Assembly (NCBI GenBank): GCA_003650305.1
Contig: QMOV01000001.1
Span: 1 to 64,000, forward strand
Source of the DNA: Bacteroidota bacterium
Lineage (GTDB): Bacteria > Bacteroidota > Bacteroidia > Flavobacteriales > Flavobacteriaceae
Length of the DNA stretch: 64,000 nt
Direction of reading: 5' to 3'
The notes beneath the pieces are model-generated. The model was not told where the DNA came from. It saw nothing but the letters and a program-made list of their open reading frames with translations, and made no database searches. Numbering within the stretch: position 1 is the stretch's first letter; the number at the start of each line of letters is the position of its first letter. The position numbers and the translations under genes were made by a program. Positions 46,647 through 56,883 of the stretch are shown piece after piece.

Positions 46647-47717
46647 TTAATTTTGAACCAACGAATTTTTAAATAATTTTTGCTCCTTTATCCAAGCATC
46701 ATACTCCTCTTGTGTTTCCACAATAATTTTCATTTGCATATTGTAATGCGACTTACCACAAATTTTATTACACAATAACAAGTAATCAAATTCGTAAGGC
46801 TCTAAAGGTTCTTCTCCTTTTTCGACTAAAGCTTTGCTGTTTTCTATTCGTATTCTATTAATATTAGCAACTTTGTCAATCATTTCAGGAGTTTGTCTCA
46901 TCTCTGCAGTAGTTACTGTTGGTGTAAAACCAAATTGAGTAATCATGCCTGGAACACAATTCATCTGTGCTCTAAAATGAGGCATATATGCAGAGTGTAA
47001 AACATCTTGCGAACGCATTTTAAATAGGACTAACTTACCAACTGGCAAGTGAACTTCTGTAGTAATTATATCATCTTGAGCATTAGGATCGGACTCATCT
47101 ACACCTAAAATATTAGCTCTATTGATATCTATTAATCTAACATTTGCCATTCCTAAAGTATTGTCTGTGCCAGCGTAACGAGCTTTCCAGTTAAACTGTT
47201 GAGCATATAATTCAATAACTAAAGGATCGTCTTCTTCGCTTACATTCATAATTTCATTCCATGTAAATAATCCATAAATAATTAATCCTGCTAAAGTAAT
47301 TGTTGGAATAATAGTCCAAATAAATTCTAACTTATCATTATCTGCATAAAACAATGCCTTTCTTCCTTTTTCTCCTTTATACTTAAACGCAAAATAATGT
47401 AATAGAAACTGTGTAATAGTTTGCACGAAAAAAATGAGTGACATTGAGATAATCATTAAATTATCTACTTTCACACCATGTTCTGATGCTGCATTAGACA
47501 TTAATGGTAAGTCTCCCCATTTTACAAAACATACAATTGTAATGATGTAAATGAAGGCTAAAAAGACCATCATTAAATAACCATTTATTCTATTGTCTTT
47601 ATCATTAGCCACTTGAGTATTCTCATTATTAGCATTTGCCAAATCAAAGATTTTGACCATTTGCCAAATTGCAACTGTAATAAATATTAAAACTATAATT
47701 GTTAATAAAGCAGTCAT
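46647..47717 (-). CDS. coxB: Cytochrome c oxidase subunit II
   Basis: This subunit accepts electrons through a CuA centre on the outer face of the membrane. The product has 356 residues. There is an N-terminal helix plus two further helices (LMVFLAFIYIITIVCFV; FIWTIIPTITLAGLIIYGLF), then the cupredoxin domain with DVLHSAYMPHFRAQMNCVPG and the CuA motif CNKICGKSHYNMQM. No heme-binding CxxCH is present, so it is not a caa3-type fused subunit. It lies between actF and coxA. Confidence 0.96.
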   Translation of the reverse strand: MTALLTIIVLIFITVAIWQMVKIFDLANANNENTQVANDKDNRINGYLMMVFLAFIYIITIVCFVKWGDLPLMSNAASEHGVKVDNLMIISMSLIFFVQTITQFLLHYFAFKYKGEKGRKALFYADNDKLEFIWTIIPTITLAGLIIYGLFTWNEIMNVSEEDDPLVIELYAQQFNWKARYAGTDNTLGMANVRLIDINRANILGVDESDPNAQDDIITTEVHLPVGKLVLFKMRSQDVLHSAYMPHFRAQMNCVPGMITQFGFTPTVTTAEMRQTPEMIDKVANINRIRIENSKALVEKGEEPLEPYEFDYLLLCNKICGKSHYNMQMKIIVETQEEYDAWIKEQKLFKNSLVQN

Positions 47718-47745
47718 TTTTGTGTTTCGTCTTTATTTAATTTAA

Positions 47746-49059
47746 TTAATAATGGAAATTTTCACTTTCTTTAATAAACGGGTTTCTTTTTGCAAGAAGT
47801 GGTGCTTTTGTTAAAGCTATAAATACTATAAAAAGAAATAATCCTGCAAATAATAATACTGAACTTATCTCTGGAATTCCAATATACCATCTATCTCCAA
47901 CTGTTGCTGGCATAATCATATTGAATATATCTATATAATGACCTAATAATACTATAATACCAGTTAAAACTATAAACCAAGGAACTCGTTTAAAATCGCT
48001 ATTCATTAATAGTAAAAATGGAAAAATAAAGTTTAGAATAAGCATACCAAAAAATGGTAAATTATAATCTTCTATTCGTGTTACAAAATAAGTAACTTCT
48101 TCGGGAATATTAGCATACCAAATTAACATAAATTGAGAGAACCATAAATAGGTCCAGAAGATACTAAACCCAAACATATACTTGGCTAAATCATGTAAAT
48201 GGCTATCGTTAACAAACTCTAAATATCCTTTAGCTTTTAAGAAAATTGCTAATAAGGCAATTACTGTAATACCACTTACAATCATACTTGCAAATACATA
48301 CCAACCAAACAATGTGCTAAACCAATGCGGATCTACACTCATTATCCAATCCCAAGACATCATTGACGATGTATAAATATAGAACACTAAAAATGCTGCC
48401 GAAATACGGAATAATTTTTTAAAGTTTCTATTATCTTCGGCAGTATCTTGTGCTATCGAAAACTTACGTGCAAAATATCTATACAAGCTCCATCCTCCAA
48501 TAAATATTAATCCTCGAATAATGAAACCAGTCATGTTTAAAAATCCTGATTTATTTTGAATTAATTTATCATGTTCTACAACTTCAGGATCCATCCAAAC
48601 AAATAGGTTGTAATGTCCTATTGTACCAGAAGCAACTGCAATACCTAAAACGATTAATGCTCCAGGAAGTAAATATGCTGTAATGCCTTCCATGACTCTA
48701 AAAAGTACTGGAGACCAACCTGCTTGTGATGCAATTTGAATGGCGTAAAAAGCTAATACTCCAAGCGCAATCATCATAAAAAAGAAAGCCGACACATAAA
48801 GTGCAGACCAAGGTCTGTTAGCTATTTGATGCTGAACATGTTTAGCATGCTCATCTGCTTTTTGTGCTTCTGTGTGCTCATCAATACTTGTTACAGTTGT
48901 TGTTTCTTCAGCATGATCACTACCATGTTCTTCTGCAAGTATTATTTTTACTTCATCTAAAGATTTATGAGATGTCATGAAACCATACCCAACTCCTAAA
49001 AATCCTAATACCACTAAGATGATAGAAAATGTCTTTAATTTATTTGAAAACGTGTACAT
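47746..49059 (-). CDS. actF: Alternative complex III subunit ActF (quinone-binding, NrfD-like)
   Basis: ActF is a membrane subunit of the quinol:electron-acceptor oxidoreductase that replaces bc1 in many Bacteroidetes. The product has 437 residues and about ten helices. The N-terminal membrane segment is followed by a His/Glu-rich stretch (EEHGSDHAEETTTV, DEHAKHVQHQ), then WSALYVSAFFFMMIALGVLAF and the conserved MSWDWIMSVDPHWFSTLFGWY. It follows actE by 28 bases and precedes coxB by the same kind of short gap. Confidence 0.9.
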   Translation of the reverse strand: MYTFSNKLKTFSIILVVLGFLGVGYGFMTSHKSLDEVKIILAEEHGSDHAEETTTVTSIDEHTEAQKADEHAKHVQHQIANRPWSALYVSAFFFMMIALGVLAFYAIQIASQAGWSPVLFRVMEGITAYLLPGALIVLGIAVASGTIGHYNLFVWMDPEVVEHDKLIQNKSGFLNMTGFIIRGLIFIGGWSLYRYFARKFSIAQDTAEDNRNFKKLFRISAAFLVFYIYTSSMMSWDWIMSVDPHWFSTLFGWYVFASMIVSGITVIALLAIFLKAKGYLEFVNDSHLHDLAKYMFGFSIFWTYLWFSQFMLIWYANIPEEVTYFVTRIEDYNLPFFGMLILNFIFPFLLLMNSDFKRVPWFIVLTGIIVLLGHYIDIFNMIMPATVGDRWYIGIPEISSVLLFAGLFLFIVFIALTKAPLLAKRNPFIKESENFHY

Positions 49060-49087
49060 ATTGATATATAAACTTTATCTAAACTTA

Positions 49088-49642
49088 TTATTGTAAATCT
49101 TCTTTTAATTTTAACACATATTCTACAACTTGCCAACGTTCTTCTTCATTAATTTGATTGGCATGAGAACCCATTGCATTTTTGCCATAATATATTACAT
49201 GATAAATACTGCCTGCTGTAATTGCTCTTGCAGCATCGTTATAACTTGGTATTCCGAGAATTTTTTCTCGCTTTACTAAATTACCTTGACCATCACCTTT
49301 AATACCATGACAAATACCGCAGTAGATGTTATATAATTCTTTTCCTTTTACTAAATCTACTTGTGTAGAATCTAAAGGACTCATCAATTCTAATTTTGCT
49401 CTTTCATAGTCTTCATTAGTATTTACATAATCAAATAATGAATATCCTCTTGCAATTGTTCTTTCGGCAGTTAACATTGCCGATTGTTCTTCAGTAAAAA
49501 CTTCGTATTCGCCATAGGTTTCATATCCTTCAGATTCATACATATCAGGAAAGAATTGATAATTAGGTCTTGTGTCTTTTTTACAAGAAAAAACCGAACT
49601 AATCATTACTCCCAATACAAATATTTTAATTAAGCTCTCCAT
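49088..49642 (-). CDS. actE: Alternative complex III subunit ActE (monoheme cytochrome c lipoprotein)
   Basis: The product has 184 residues, with a lipoprotein signal peptide (lipobox VFSC) and one heme c site, CGICHGIKGDGQG, with a methionine further on (GKNAMGSHANQI) as probable axial ligand. The conserved DMYESEGYETYGE precedes the heme. It would carry electrons from the complex toward the oxidase at the outer face of the inner membrane. Confidence 0.93.
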   Translation of the reverse strand: MESLIKIFVLGVMISSVFSCKKDTRPNYQFFPDMYESEGYETYGEYEVFTEEQSAMLTAERTIARGYSLFDYVNTNEDYERAKLELMSPLDSTQVDLVKGKELYNIYCGICHGIKGDGQGNLVKREKILGIPSYNDAARAITAGSIYHVIYYGKNAMGSHANQINEEERWQVVEYVLKLKEDLQ

Positions 49643-49648
49643 AATATA

Positions 49649-50182
49649 TTAATGTGCTTCTTTATCTACTATATTAATTTCAACTGCACCAGTTTCTTTA
49701 AGCAGGTTTTCTAACTCCTTTTCATTTCCATGAACAGCTAATTCCATCAAAAAATGATCGTCTGTAGTTCTTGGGTCAGGATTTTCAGCTTTTTTAAATG
49801 GCCACATTTTGCTTCGTAAATAAAATGTAATAACCATTAAATGAGCAGCAAAAAAAACGGTTAGCTCAAACATAATTGGTACAAAAGCCGGCATGTTTTC
49901 AATATAACTAAAACTAGGTTTTCCTCCTATGTTTTGAGGCCAATCTGTAATCATCATATAGTTCATCATCAAAACGGATATGATTAACCCTATACAACCA
50001 TAAATAAATGATGTAATTGCAATTCTTGTTGGTGCTAATCCCATTGCTTTGTCAAGCCCATGAATATGGAATGGTGTATATATTTCTTCTATATGATGTC
50101 TTTTTGCCTTAACCTTTTTAACAGCAGCCATTAGCACATCATCGTCGTTATAAATAGCCTGAATTACTTTTGAAGATTCCAT
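49649..50182 (-). CDS. actD: Alternative complex III subunit ActD (DUF3341)
   Basis: The product has 177 residues with two membrane helices (ITSFIYGCIGLIISVLMMNY; FVPIMFELTVFFAAHLMVITF). The N-terminal VKKVKAKRHHIEEIYTPFHIHGLDKAMGL and the FPIMFELTVFFAA-like segment match DUF3341, the ActD subunit. It is a structural membrane subunit without visible cofactor ligands. Only 6 bases separate it from each neighbouring gene. Confidence 0.93.
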   Translation of the reverse strand: MESSKVIQAIYNDDDVLMAAVKKVKAKRHHIEEIYTPFHIHGLDKAMGLAPTRIAITSFIYGCIGLIISVLMMNYMMITDWPQNIGGKPSFSYIENMPAFVPIMFELTVFFAAHLMVITFYLRSKMWPFKKAENPDPRTTDDHFLMELAVHGNEKELENLLKETGAVEINIVDKEAH

Positions 50183-50188
50183 ACTATC

Positions 50189-51649
50189 TTAGTTTTTTAA
50201 ATTTTTAGAATTATCATCAACAATGTTTGATGTTCTCTTATCAACTCCAGTTCCTACTAAACTTTGTCCTGCATCTCTAATCTTTTTATAACGTTCGCCA
50301 GAAGATTTTAAAATTGTTTTTACTTCTGCTTGAGCAATTACTGGGAATGTTCTTGCATAAACTAAAAACAACAAAAAGAAAAATCCTATAGTTCCTATAA
50401 AAATTCCTATGTCAACAAATGTAGGTGAGAACTTTGTCCAAGATGATGGTAAATAATCTCTTGTTAATGAGACTGTTATAATCACAAAACGTTCAAACCA
50501 CATTCCAACATTTACTACAATTGAAATAACGAACGAAAACATAATACTTGTTCTTAACCTTTTAAACCACATTAACTGTGGAGAAAACACGTTACACGTC
50601 ATCATCATCCAGTATGCCCAAGCATAAGGTCCAGTTGCTCTGTTTAAGAACGCATATTGTTCGTATTCTACTCCCGAATACCAAGCAATAAATAACTCTG
50701 TCATATAAGCTACACCAACAATAGAACCTGTAATCATTATTACAATATTCATTAATTCGATGTGCTGCACTGTAATATAGTTTTCCAAATTACACACTTT
50801 TCTCATTATAATAAGCAGCGTGTTTACCATAGCAAAACCAGAGAATACTGCTCCAGCTACAAAATAAGGAGGGAAAATTGTTGTATGCCATCCTGGAATT
50901 ACAGAAGTGGCAAAATCATAAGATACAATAGTATGTACTGAAAGTACGAGTGGAGTTGCTAAACCAGCTAGGACTAAAGATACTTCTTCAAAACGTTGCC
51001 AATCTTTAGCTCTACCAGACCATCCAAAACTTAATAAACTATATATTTTCTTTTGAAAAGGTTTTACTGCTCTATCGCGAATCATTGCAAAATCTGGTAA
51101 TAATCCTGTCCACCAGAATACTAATGATACAGATAAATATGTTGAAATTGCAAATACATCCCAAAGCAATGGTGAGTTAAAATTAACCCAAAGCGATCCA
51201 AATTGGTTTGGAATTGGTAATACCCAATATCCTAACCAAGGTCGTCCCATGTGTATTATTGGAAATAAACCCGCTTGAATTACAGAGAAAATTGTCATTG
51301 CTTCTGCAGAACGGTTAATTCCCATTCTCCATTTTTGACGAAAAAGCAATAATACTGCCGAAATAAGTGTCCCTGCATGACCTATACCAATCCACCATAC
51401 AAAATTAGTAATATCCCAAGCCCAGCCAACGGTTTTGTTCAATCCCCAAGTACCAATACCAGTAGATATTGTATAAATTATACAACCAATTCCCCAAATA
51501 AAAGCTGCAAGTGCAATAGAAAAAACAATCCACCAATGCTTATTTGCTTTCCCTTCAATAGGTCTAGCTACATCAACTGAAACATCGTGGTACGATTTTT
51601 CTCCTGTAACTAAAGGTCTTCTAATAGGTGCTTCGTAATGAGACGCCAT
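50189..51649 (-). CDS. actC: Alternative complex III subunit ActC (NrfD/PsrC-like)
   Basis: The product has 486 residues and ten predicted helices, the main quinone-reactive membrane subunit. Readable family segments are WVWWIGIGHAGTLISAVLLLFRQKWR-like VWWIGIGHAGTLISAVLL, MGRPWLGYWVLPIPN, and HTIVSYDFATSVIPGWHTTIFPPYF. It lies between actB and actD and would pass electrons from quinol to the iron-sulfur subunit ActB. Confidence 0.95.
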   Translation of the reverse strand: MASHYEAPIRRPLVTGEKSYHDVSVDVARPIEGKANKHWWIVFSIALAAFIWGIGCIIYTISTGIGTWGLNKTVGWAWDITNFVWWIGIGHAGTLISAVLLLFRQKWRMGINRSAEAMTIFSVIQAGLFPIIHMGRPWLGYWVLPIPNQFGSLWVNFNSPLLWDVFAISTYLSVSLVFWWTGLLPDFAMIRDRAVKPFQKKIYSLLSFGWSGRAKDWQRFEEVSLVLAGLATPLVLSVHTIVSYDFATSVIPGWHTTIFPPYFVAGAVFSGFAMVNTLLIIMRKVCNLENYITVQHIELMNIVIMITGSIVGVAYMTELFIAWYSGVEYEQYAFLNRATGPYAWAYWMMMTCNVFSPQLMWFKRLRTSIMFSFVISIVVNVGMWFERFVIITVSLTRDYLPSSWTKFSPTFVDIGIFIGTIGFFFLLFLVYARTFPVIAQAEVKTILKSSGERYKKIRDAGQSLVGTGVDKRTSNIVDDNSKNLKN

Positions 51650-51677
51650 AATTTTTTATAATTGTTACTTAATTAAT

Positions 51678-54600
51678 TTATGCTTCGTTTGTATTTCTAA
51701 CTTTCGTTTGATATACTACATTTGGTTTTGTTCCCACGCTTTCCAATAAATGATAGGCTCTATCATCATCTTTCAACGCAACAATATCGTCATGTTTATT
51801 ATTTATATCTCCAAACATCATTGCACCAGAGCTACATGCTGCTGAACATGCTGTTGAAAATTCGTTTGGTTTTACTTCTCTTCCATCGCGTTTGGCATCA
51901 AGAATAGTTTTTTGTGTCATTTGAATACACATTGAACATTTTTCCATCACACCTCGAGAACGCACTACAACGTCTGGATTAATTACCATACGTCCTAAAT
52001 CATCATTCATATGGAAATCGAATTCATTATTCCCACTATATAAGAACCAGTTAAAACGACGTACTTTATAAGGACAGTTATTAGCACAATATCTTGTTCC
52101 TACACAACGGTTATATGCCATATGGTTTTGTCCTTGTCTTCCATGCGATGTTGCAGCAACTGGGCAAACTGTTTCACAAGGTGCATGATTACAATGCTGA
52201 CACATTATTGGTTGGAAAGCCACTTGAGGGTTTGCTGAAGGATTTTCCAATTCATCGAAAGCACTTAAAGTACTACTTAATCCTTTACTGTTATCTTGCT
52301 TCTCATCATCTTTACCAAAGGTGTCTTCAGATGAATAATATCTATCAATACGCAACCAGTGCAGATCACGACTACGACGTATTTCTTCTTTACCTACTAC
52401 TGGAACATTGTTTTCTGCATGGCATGCTATTACACATGATCCACATCCTGTACAAGCATTTAAATCTATCGATAAATTAAAATGGTGACCTATTGAACGA
52501 TCAAACTCATCCCAAAGATTCGCATCTGGTGAAGTTGCATCAATCATCTTATGATCTTTAGATACTTGTGGCATAGGATTCCACTCTCTGTGATCTTCTG
52601 TGTTAAATACTTCTAGTGTTGTTTCGTGAATAATATCTCCACGACCCATTAACGTATTGTGTAACTGTACGCAAGCAAATTCATGTTTGCCAGAAGTAGC
52701 TTCAATCGTTACATTTTGTACAGTATTAAAATTTGTGTATAAAGGATATGCATTAACACCTGTTTGCATTTCGGTTTTTAACCCTTCGGTTCTTCCATAA
52801 CCAAACGATAATCCTGCAGAACCTTTAGCTTGTCCTGGCTGAATCATTACAGGAACTTTTATGGTAACTCCATTAACAGTAATATTTGCATATTTACCGT
52901 TTAGTCCTCCTGTAGCGTCATGTCTGTTTTCTGAAAAGAATGTGCTTTCTTCAAAATACAATCCTAATTCTTTAGCATCTGCTTCAGAAATGGTTAAATA
53001 GTTGTCCCAAGTTGCTCTTGTTAAAGGATCTGGAAATTCTTGTAACCAAGGGTTATTTGCTTGTTGTCCGTCTCCCATTCCTGTTTTAGGATATAGCGTA
53101 AGTTCAAATCCATTTGAAGCTGTAGAGGCTAATGCTCTTGCTGCTACTCCAACATTTACTATTGCATCAGATTCCGTAGAATCTTCAGCAAAACCTTGTG
53201 TGTTTTCATCAACTGAAGCGCTTCCAACAAATACACCATCGTGCAAAGCTTGATTCCAAGAACTACCATTTAAAATATTTGTATTCCAGTTTTCTTTTAT
53301 ATAATCATGATAAGAAATGTCATTACCTATAATTGCCAATAACCCTTCTTGAAATTGTCTTGTATCAAATAAAGAACGTATAGCTGGTTGCATTAAGCCA
53401 TAATTACCTTTAGTCATTTCAATATCTCCCCAAGATTCTAGATAATGAGGTGTAGCACCAACATATTGAACACTTAATGCTGTCTCATCAGCTTTCATAG
53501 TGAAAGTAACAGTTACATCTGTTTTTTCTAATCCAGAAGCAAAACTTGATGCATTTGGCAATGTGTACAATGGATTAACTCCACTCATAATTACAGCACC
53601 AACAGTTCCAGCATTCATATCTGAAACTAACTTTGAGACTTCATTATCATTACCTTGTCTTGTTTTGATTACTGAAGCATTATTAAAAGCTTTACTGCCA
53701 AGAGTTTCATTAATAGCAAGCACAACACTTTGTGCATTTATATCTTGAATTCCTGTTATAACAACGGCATTGCTTCCAGCTTTAATTAATTGGGATGCAG
53801 CTTTATCGATTGCATCTTCAACATTAGCAGGAAGATTTCCTGAAACAGAACTGCCTGTAATTTTTTCATATAATTTTGCTAAAGCAACTTTTTGTTCGGT
53901 TGGTTTTAAAGGCACACGCTTATCTGCATTTGCTCCTGTTAAAGTCATGTTTGATTCAAACTGAATATGTCTTGACATTTTTCCGTTGGTAGGAACACGC
54001 CCTTTTGCGTAACCTGAATCAAATCCACCACCTTGCCAATCTCCTAAAAAGTCTGCTCCAACAGAAACAATAGTACTTGCTTTAGAAAAATCGTAATTTA
54101 CTAAACCACGCTCACCATATTTATTTTGGTAAGCTTCAACAGCTGAAGATTCTGAAATAGCATCATAAACTACATGACGAACATTACCATATCTTTCTGC
54201 AAATTCTGAAATTAACTTTGATGTAGATGGACTTGCAAAAGTTTGAGTTAATAAAACAATATCTTTTCCACTATCCTTTAGCACGCTTAATTTTTGAGCT
54301 ATTTCAGCATCGAAATCATCCCATGAAATAGCTTCGCCATCTTTTAAAGGACCTGCTACTCTAGTGCTATCATACAAATCTAAAACCGAAGCTTGTACTC
54401 TAGCATTAGCGTTACTAGTTGCTAAGTCGTTATTTTTAATTTTTATTGGGCGACCTTCACGTGTTTTAACTAAAATATTTGCAAAATCAAATCCGTTAGA
54501 AATTGCTGTTGCATAGTAATTTGCAACACCAGGAACAATTTGATCTGGTTGAACAACGTAAGGAATAGACTTAATTACTGGTCCTTCGCAGGCTGCTAAT

Positions 54601-54803
54601 GTTGCAGCTGCTGTGCTAAACCCAACATACTTTAAGAAATCACGACGTGAAGTAGAAGATGATTCTAAAGTATTTTTATCGCCTAAAAATTCATCTACTG
54701 GAATCTCTTGCACAAATTCTTTATGCTTAAAAGCCTCAACCATTGAGCTGCTGCTTTCGTTTAGCTCTTCAACACTTTTCCAGTATTTCTTGTTTGATGA
54801 CAT
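51678..54803 (-). CDS. actB: Alternative complex III subunit ActB (molybdopterin-like plus iron-sulfur protein)
   Basis: The product has 1041 residues. An internal Tat-like motif RRDFLKYVGFSTAAATLAACEG near residue 55 is the TAT-variant signal typical of this subunit. Residues about 90-740 resemble a molybdopterin oxidoreductase but ActB proteins are known to lack the cofactor. The C-terminal part has four cluster motifs: CTGCGSCVIACHAENN, CQHCNHAPCETVCPVAA, CVGTRYCANNCPY and CSMCIQM...CSAACSSGAM, for three 4Fe-4S and one 3Fe-4S clusters. It faces the periplasm. Confidence 0.95.
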   Translation of the reverse strand: MSSNKKYWKSVEELNESSSSMVEAFKHKEFVQEIPVDEFLGDKNTLESSSTSRRDFLKYVGFSTAAATLAACEGPVIKSIPYVVQPDQIVPGVANYYATAISNGFDFANILVKTREGRPIKIKNNDLATSNANARVQASVLDLYDSTRVAGPLKDGEAISWDDFDAEIAQKLSVLKDSGKDIVLLTQTFASPSTSKLISEFAERYGNVRHVVYDAISESSAVEAYQNKYGERGLVNYDFSKASTIVSVGADFLGDWQGGGFDSGYAKGRVPTNGKMSRHIQFESNMTLTGANADKRVPLKPTEQKVALAKLYEKITGSSVSGNLPANVEDAIDKAASQLIKAGSNAVVITGIQDINAQSVVLAINETLGSKAFNNASVIKTRQGNDNEVSKLVSDMNAGTVGAVIMSGVNPLYTLPNASSFASGLEKTDVTVTFTMKADETALSVQYVGATPHYLESWGDIEMTKGNYGLMQPAIRSLFDTRQFQEGLLAIIGNDISYHDYIKENWNTNILNGSSWNQALHDGVFVGSASVDENTQGFAEDSTESDAIVNVGVAARALASTASNGFELTLYPKTGMGDGQQANNPWLQEFPDPLTRATWDNYLTISEADAKELGLYFEESTFFSENRHDATGGLNGKYANITVNGVTIKVPVMIQPGQAKGSAGLSFGYGRTEGLKTEMQTGVNAYPLYTNFNTVQNVTIEATSGKHEFACVQLHNTLMGRGDIIHETTLEVFNTEDHREWNPMPQVSKDHKMIDATSPDANLWDEFDRSIGHHFNLSIDLNACTGCGSCVIACHAENNVPVVGKEEIRRSRDLHWLRIDRYYSSEDTFGKDDEKQDNSKGLSSTLSAFDELENPSANPQVAFQPIMCQHCNHAPCETVCPVAATSHGRQGQNHMAYNRCVGTRYCANNCPYKVRRFNWFLYSGNNEFDFHMNDDLGRMVINPDVVVRSRGVMEKCSMCIQMTQKTILDAKRDGREVKPNEFSTACSAACSSGAMMFGDINNKHDDIVALKDDDRAYHLLESVGTKPNVVYQTKVRNTNEA

Positions 54804-54829
54804 ATATAATTAAATTAACTTCTTTATTA

Positions 54830-56122
54830 TTAATAATGACATTTTCCGCATTCTAGTCCTCCCATTTGGGCAACAGACAGCTGGTCAACACCATATTTTT
54901 TTGATAACTCTTCGTGTATTTTAGCATAATACTCGTTCCCTTGAACATTCACATTTGTTTTTTTGTGACAATCAAGACACCAAGCCATAGTTAAAGGGGA
55001 ATATTGATATACTTCTTCCATTTCTTCTACTGGTCCATGACAAGTTTGGCATTCTAATCCTGCAACTGAAACGTGCTGCGAATGATTATAGTAAACAAAA
55101 TCTGGAAGGTTATGCACTCTAATCCATTTTACAGGTTGGGTTTCTCCAGTATATCTTTGATCCGCGTCATCCCAACCTACAGCTGCGTACAATCTATTTA
55201 TTTCTCCATCGTAAAACTCTTTTGAGTATTCTGCTGTAGCAGTTTCAGGAGAAACTTCATAAATAGACTTATGACAGTTCATACATACATTTAATGAAGG
55301 AATTCCTGAAGTTTTACTAACTCGTGCAGATGAGTGACAATATTTACAATCTATTTTATTATCTCCAGTATGTATTTTGTGAGAAAAATGAATAGGTTGT
55401 ACAGGTTGGTATCCTTGATCGACACCTAGCTGCATAAAATACCCAAACGCAAAATAAGCACTTGCCAATAAAAAGAATATAGATACGACTAAAATTAAAA
55501 ATTGATTTTTTACAAAAGCCTTCCATAGTGGTATTCGGTTTTCAGTAATAGGAACATTGACATTATTAGCTGCTGCAAAACGACGAAGTGTTTTATTAAC
55601 TAAATACAATCCTATAGCTAATAGCATGAATAGAATAGCTAAAGCACCTAGAATAATTTCATTAGACAAACCAGATGTGGATTGTTCATCGGTTTGTGTT
55701 GTTGCTTCGCCTCCTGCTTGAGGAGCAGCTTTTGGCTGTGCAGTGTATGCCAGAATATTATTTATATCTTCGTCTGACAGCTGTGGCATTGGAGTCATTG
55801 CAGCATTATTGTATTCTGCATAAATCTTAACTGCATAAGCATCTCCAGATTTAATAACTGCTGAACTGTTTCTTATCCAAGCATCAATCCACTCTCTATC
55901 TAAACCTTGCTCATCGCTTAATCTTGTTTCGAAATTTCGAAGCGCAGGTCCTGTTAGTTTTTTATCAAGCGAATGACATGCAGCGCAATTTGTATTAAAC
56001 AATGCCTTTCCTGTTACAGGATCACCATCTTGAGCATATGAAGACGTTGAAAATAGTATTAAAAAAAATAAACTTAAAAGTTGAAATCTTGAGTTTAACT
56101 TACGGTTTGTCACCTGTGTCAT
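54830..56122 (-). CDS. actA: Alternative complex III subunit ActA (multiheme cytochrome c with extra monoheme domain)
   Basis: The track ORF starts at 56206; the ATG at 56122 gives a normal signal peptide (LLSLFFLILFSTSSYAQ) and 430 residues, so I prefer it, though the longer form cannot be excluded. Residues about 35-140 are a monoheme cytochrome domain (CAACHSL ... MTPMPQLSDEDI). A central membrane helix follows (IILGALAILFMLLAIGLYLV and a second). The C-terminal part has five CxxCH sites (CKYCH, CMNCH, CQTCH, CLDCH, CGKCH), the pentaheme ActA core. It is the first gene of the respiratory operon. Confidence 0.92.
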   Translation of the reverse strand: MTQVTNRKLNSRFQLLSLFFLILFSTSSYAQDGDPVTGKALFNTNCAACHSLDKKLTGPALRNFETRLSDEQGLDREWIDAWIRNSSAVIKSGDAYAVKIYAEYNNAAMTPMPQLSDEDINNILAYTAQPKAAPQAGGEATTQTDEQSTSGLSNEIILGALAILFMLLAIGLYLVNKTLRRFAAANNVNVPITENRIPLWKAFVKNQFLILVVSIFFLLASAYFAFGYFMQLGVDQGYQPVQPIHFSHKIHTGDNKIDCKYCHSSARVSKTSGIPSLNVCMNCHKSIYEVSPETATAEYSKEFYDGEINRLYAAVGWDDADQRYTGETQPVKWIRVHNLPDFVYYNHSQHVSVAGLECQTCHGPVEEMEEVYQYSPLTMAWCLDCHKKTNVNVQGNEYYAKIHEELSKKYGVDQLSVAQMGGLECGKCHY

Positions 56123-56293
56123 GTGCTGATACCTATTTTTTTTAACGGTCGGATGGAATTCGCAATTAATTGTTTCTTTAAGCATTAAAGTATTGTTATT
56201 GCGCATTTCAAATCGTTAGTAGAATTGTCTTCTAAACTTTGGTATGATTATTTCATACACTATAGAAAAATATTCGGTTATAAAAATCTCGGA

Positions 56294-56301
56294 CAAAAAT
56301 A
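56294..56301 (-). promoter_or_regulatory. Possible -7 element for the act-cox operon
   Basis: Minus-strand TATTTTTG matches the consensus. It lies 171 bases before the preferred actA start and 87 before the longer one. A long leader would follow if the shorter start is right. No -33 TTG was found. Confidence 0.3.
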
Positions 56302-56425
56302 ACATTTAATGTCGATTTTGAAAATGTTAGAATACTGTTAGAGTCTAATTTATAAACGTTCTAAATAATAAAATTGTACTTGTTTAAGTTTATATACTTT
56401 ACATTTACACCAAATTTAATTTGTT

Positions 56426-56821
56426 ATGATAAAAAGACAAGCTAATTTCCTTTTATTTTTCTCTATACTATTCTCGTTAAGTGTATGCAATTTACAAGCT
56501 CAAAATGCTATTGTAACTGTTAATCAGGATAGACAAATAGATAAACTCTTAAGTTTAAAAAAAGAGGTTAACAGAACTGAATCCAAATATAAAATTCAAA
56601 TATATAATGGTAATAGATCTGGTGCCGAAGAAGCAAGATTAGAATTTAGAAAGTCGTTTACTGATTGGTCAACTGATATGAAATATGAAACGCCAAACTA
56701 TAAAATTTGGATTGGTAATTTTAAAACCCGTTTAGAAGCAGATCGTACTTTATTAAAAGTTAAAAAGAAATTTGGTAGTGCTTTTATTTTTAAGCCAAAA
56801 AAGGAAAAAAGGAATCCCTGA
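56426..56821 (+). CDS. SPOR domain-containing secreted protein
   Basis: The product has 131 residues with a signal peptide (LLFFSILFSLSVCNLQAQ). Residues about 50-125 form a SPOR domain (KYKIQIYNGNRSGAEEARLEF, then NYKIWIGNFKTRLEADRTLLKVKKKFGSAFIF). SPOR domains bind denuded peptidoglycan, often at division sites. It is divergent from the act operon and convergent with gldD, thus a single gene. The molecular role is inferred from the domain only. Confidence 0.88.
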   Translation: MIKRQANFLLFFSILFSLSVCNLQAQNAIVTVNQDRQIDKLLSLKKEVNRTESKYKIQIYNGNRSGAEEARLEFRKSFTDWSTDMKYETPNYKIWIGNFKTRLEADRTLLKVKKKFGSAFIFKPKKEKRNP

Positions 56822-56883
56822 AAGTATTTAACTTTGTAAACAAAAAACTATAATGTTGCCCTTTAAGATTTGATCTTATTGTT

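Noticed and set aside
52094-52480. + strand ORF of 128 residues
   Set aside because: It is antisense to the iron-sulfur domain of actB; His/Leu/Tyr richness comes from the complementary codons.
56123-56206. Longer start for actA
   Set aside because: The extra 28 residues precede a normal signal peptide, which would then be internal; the ATG at 56122 is preferred, but this is not certain.
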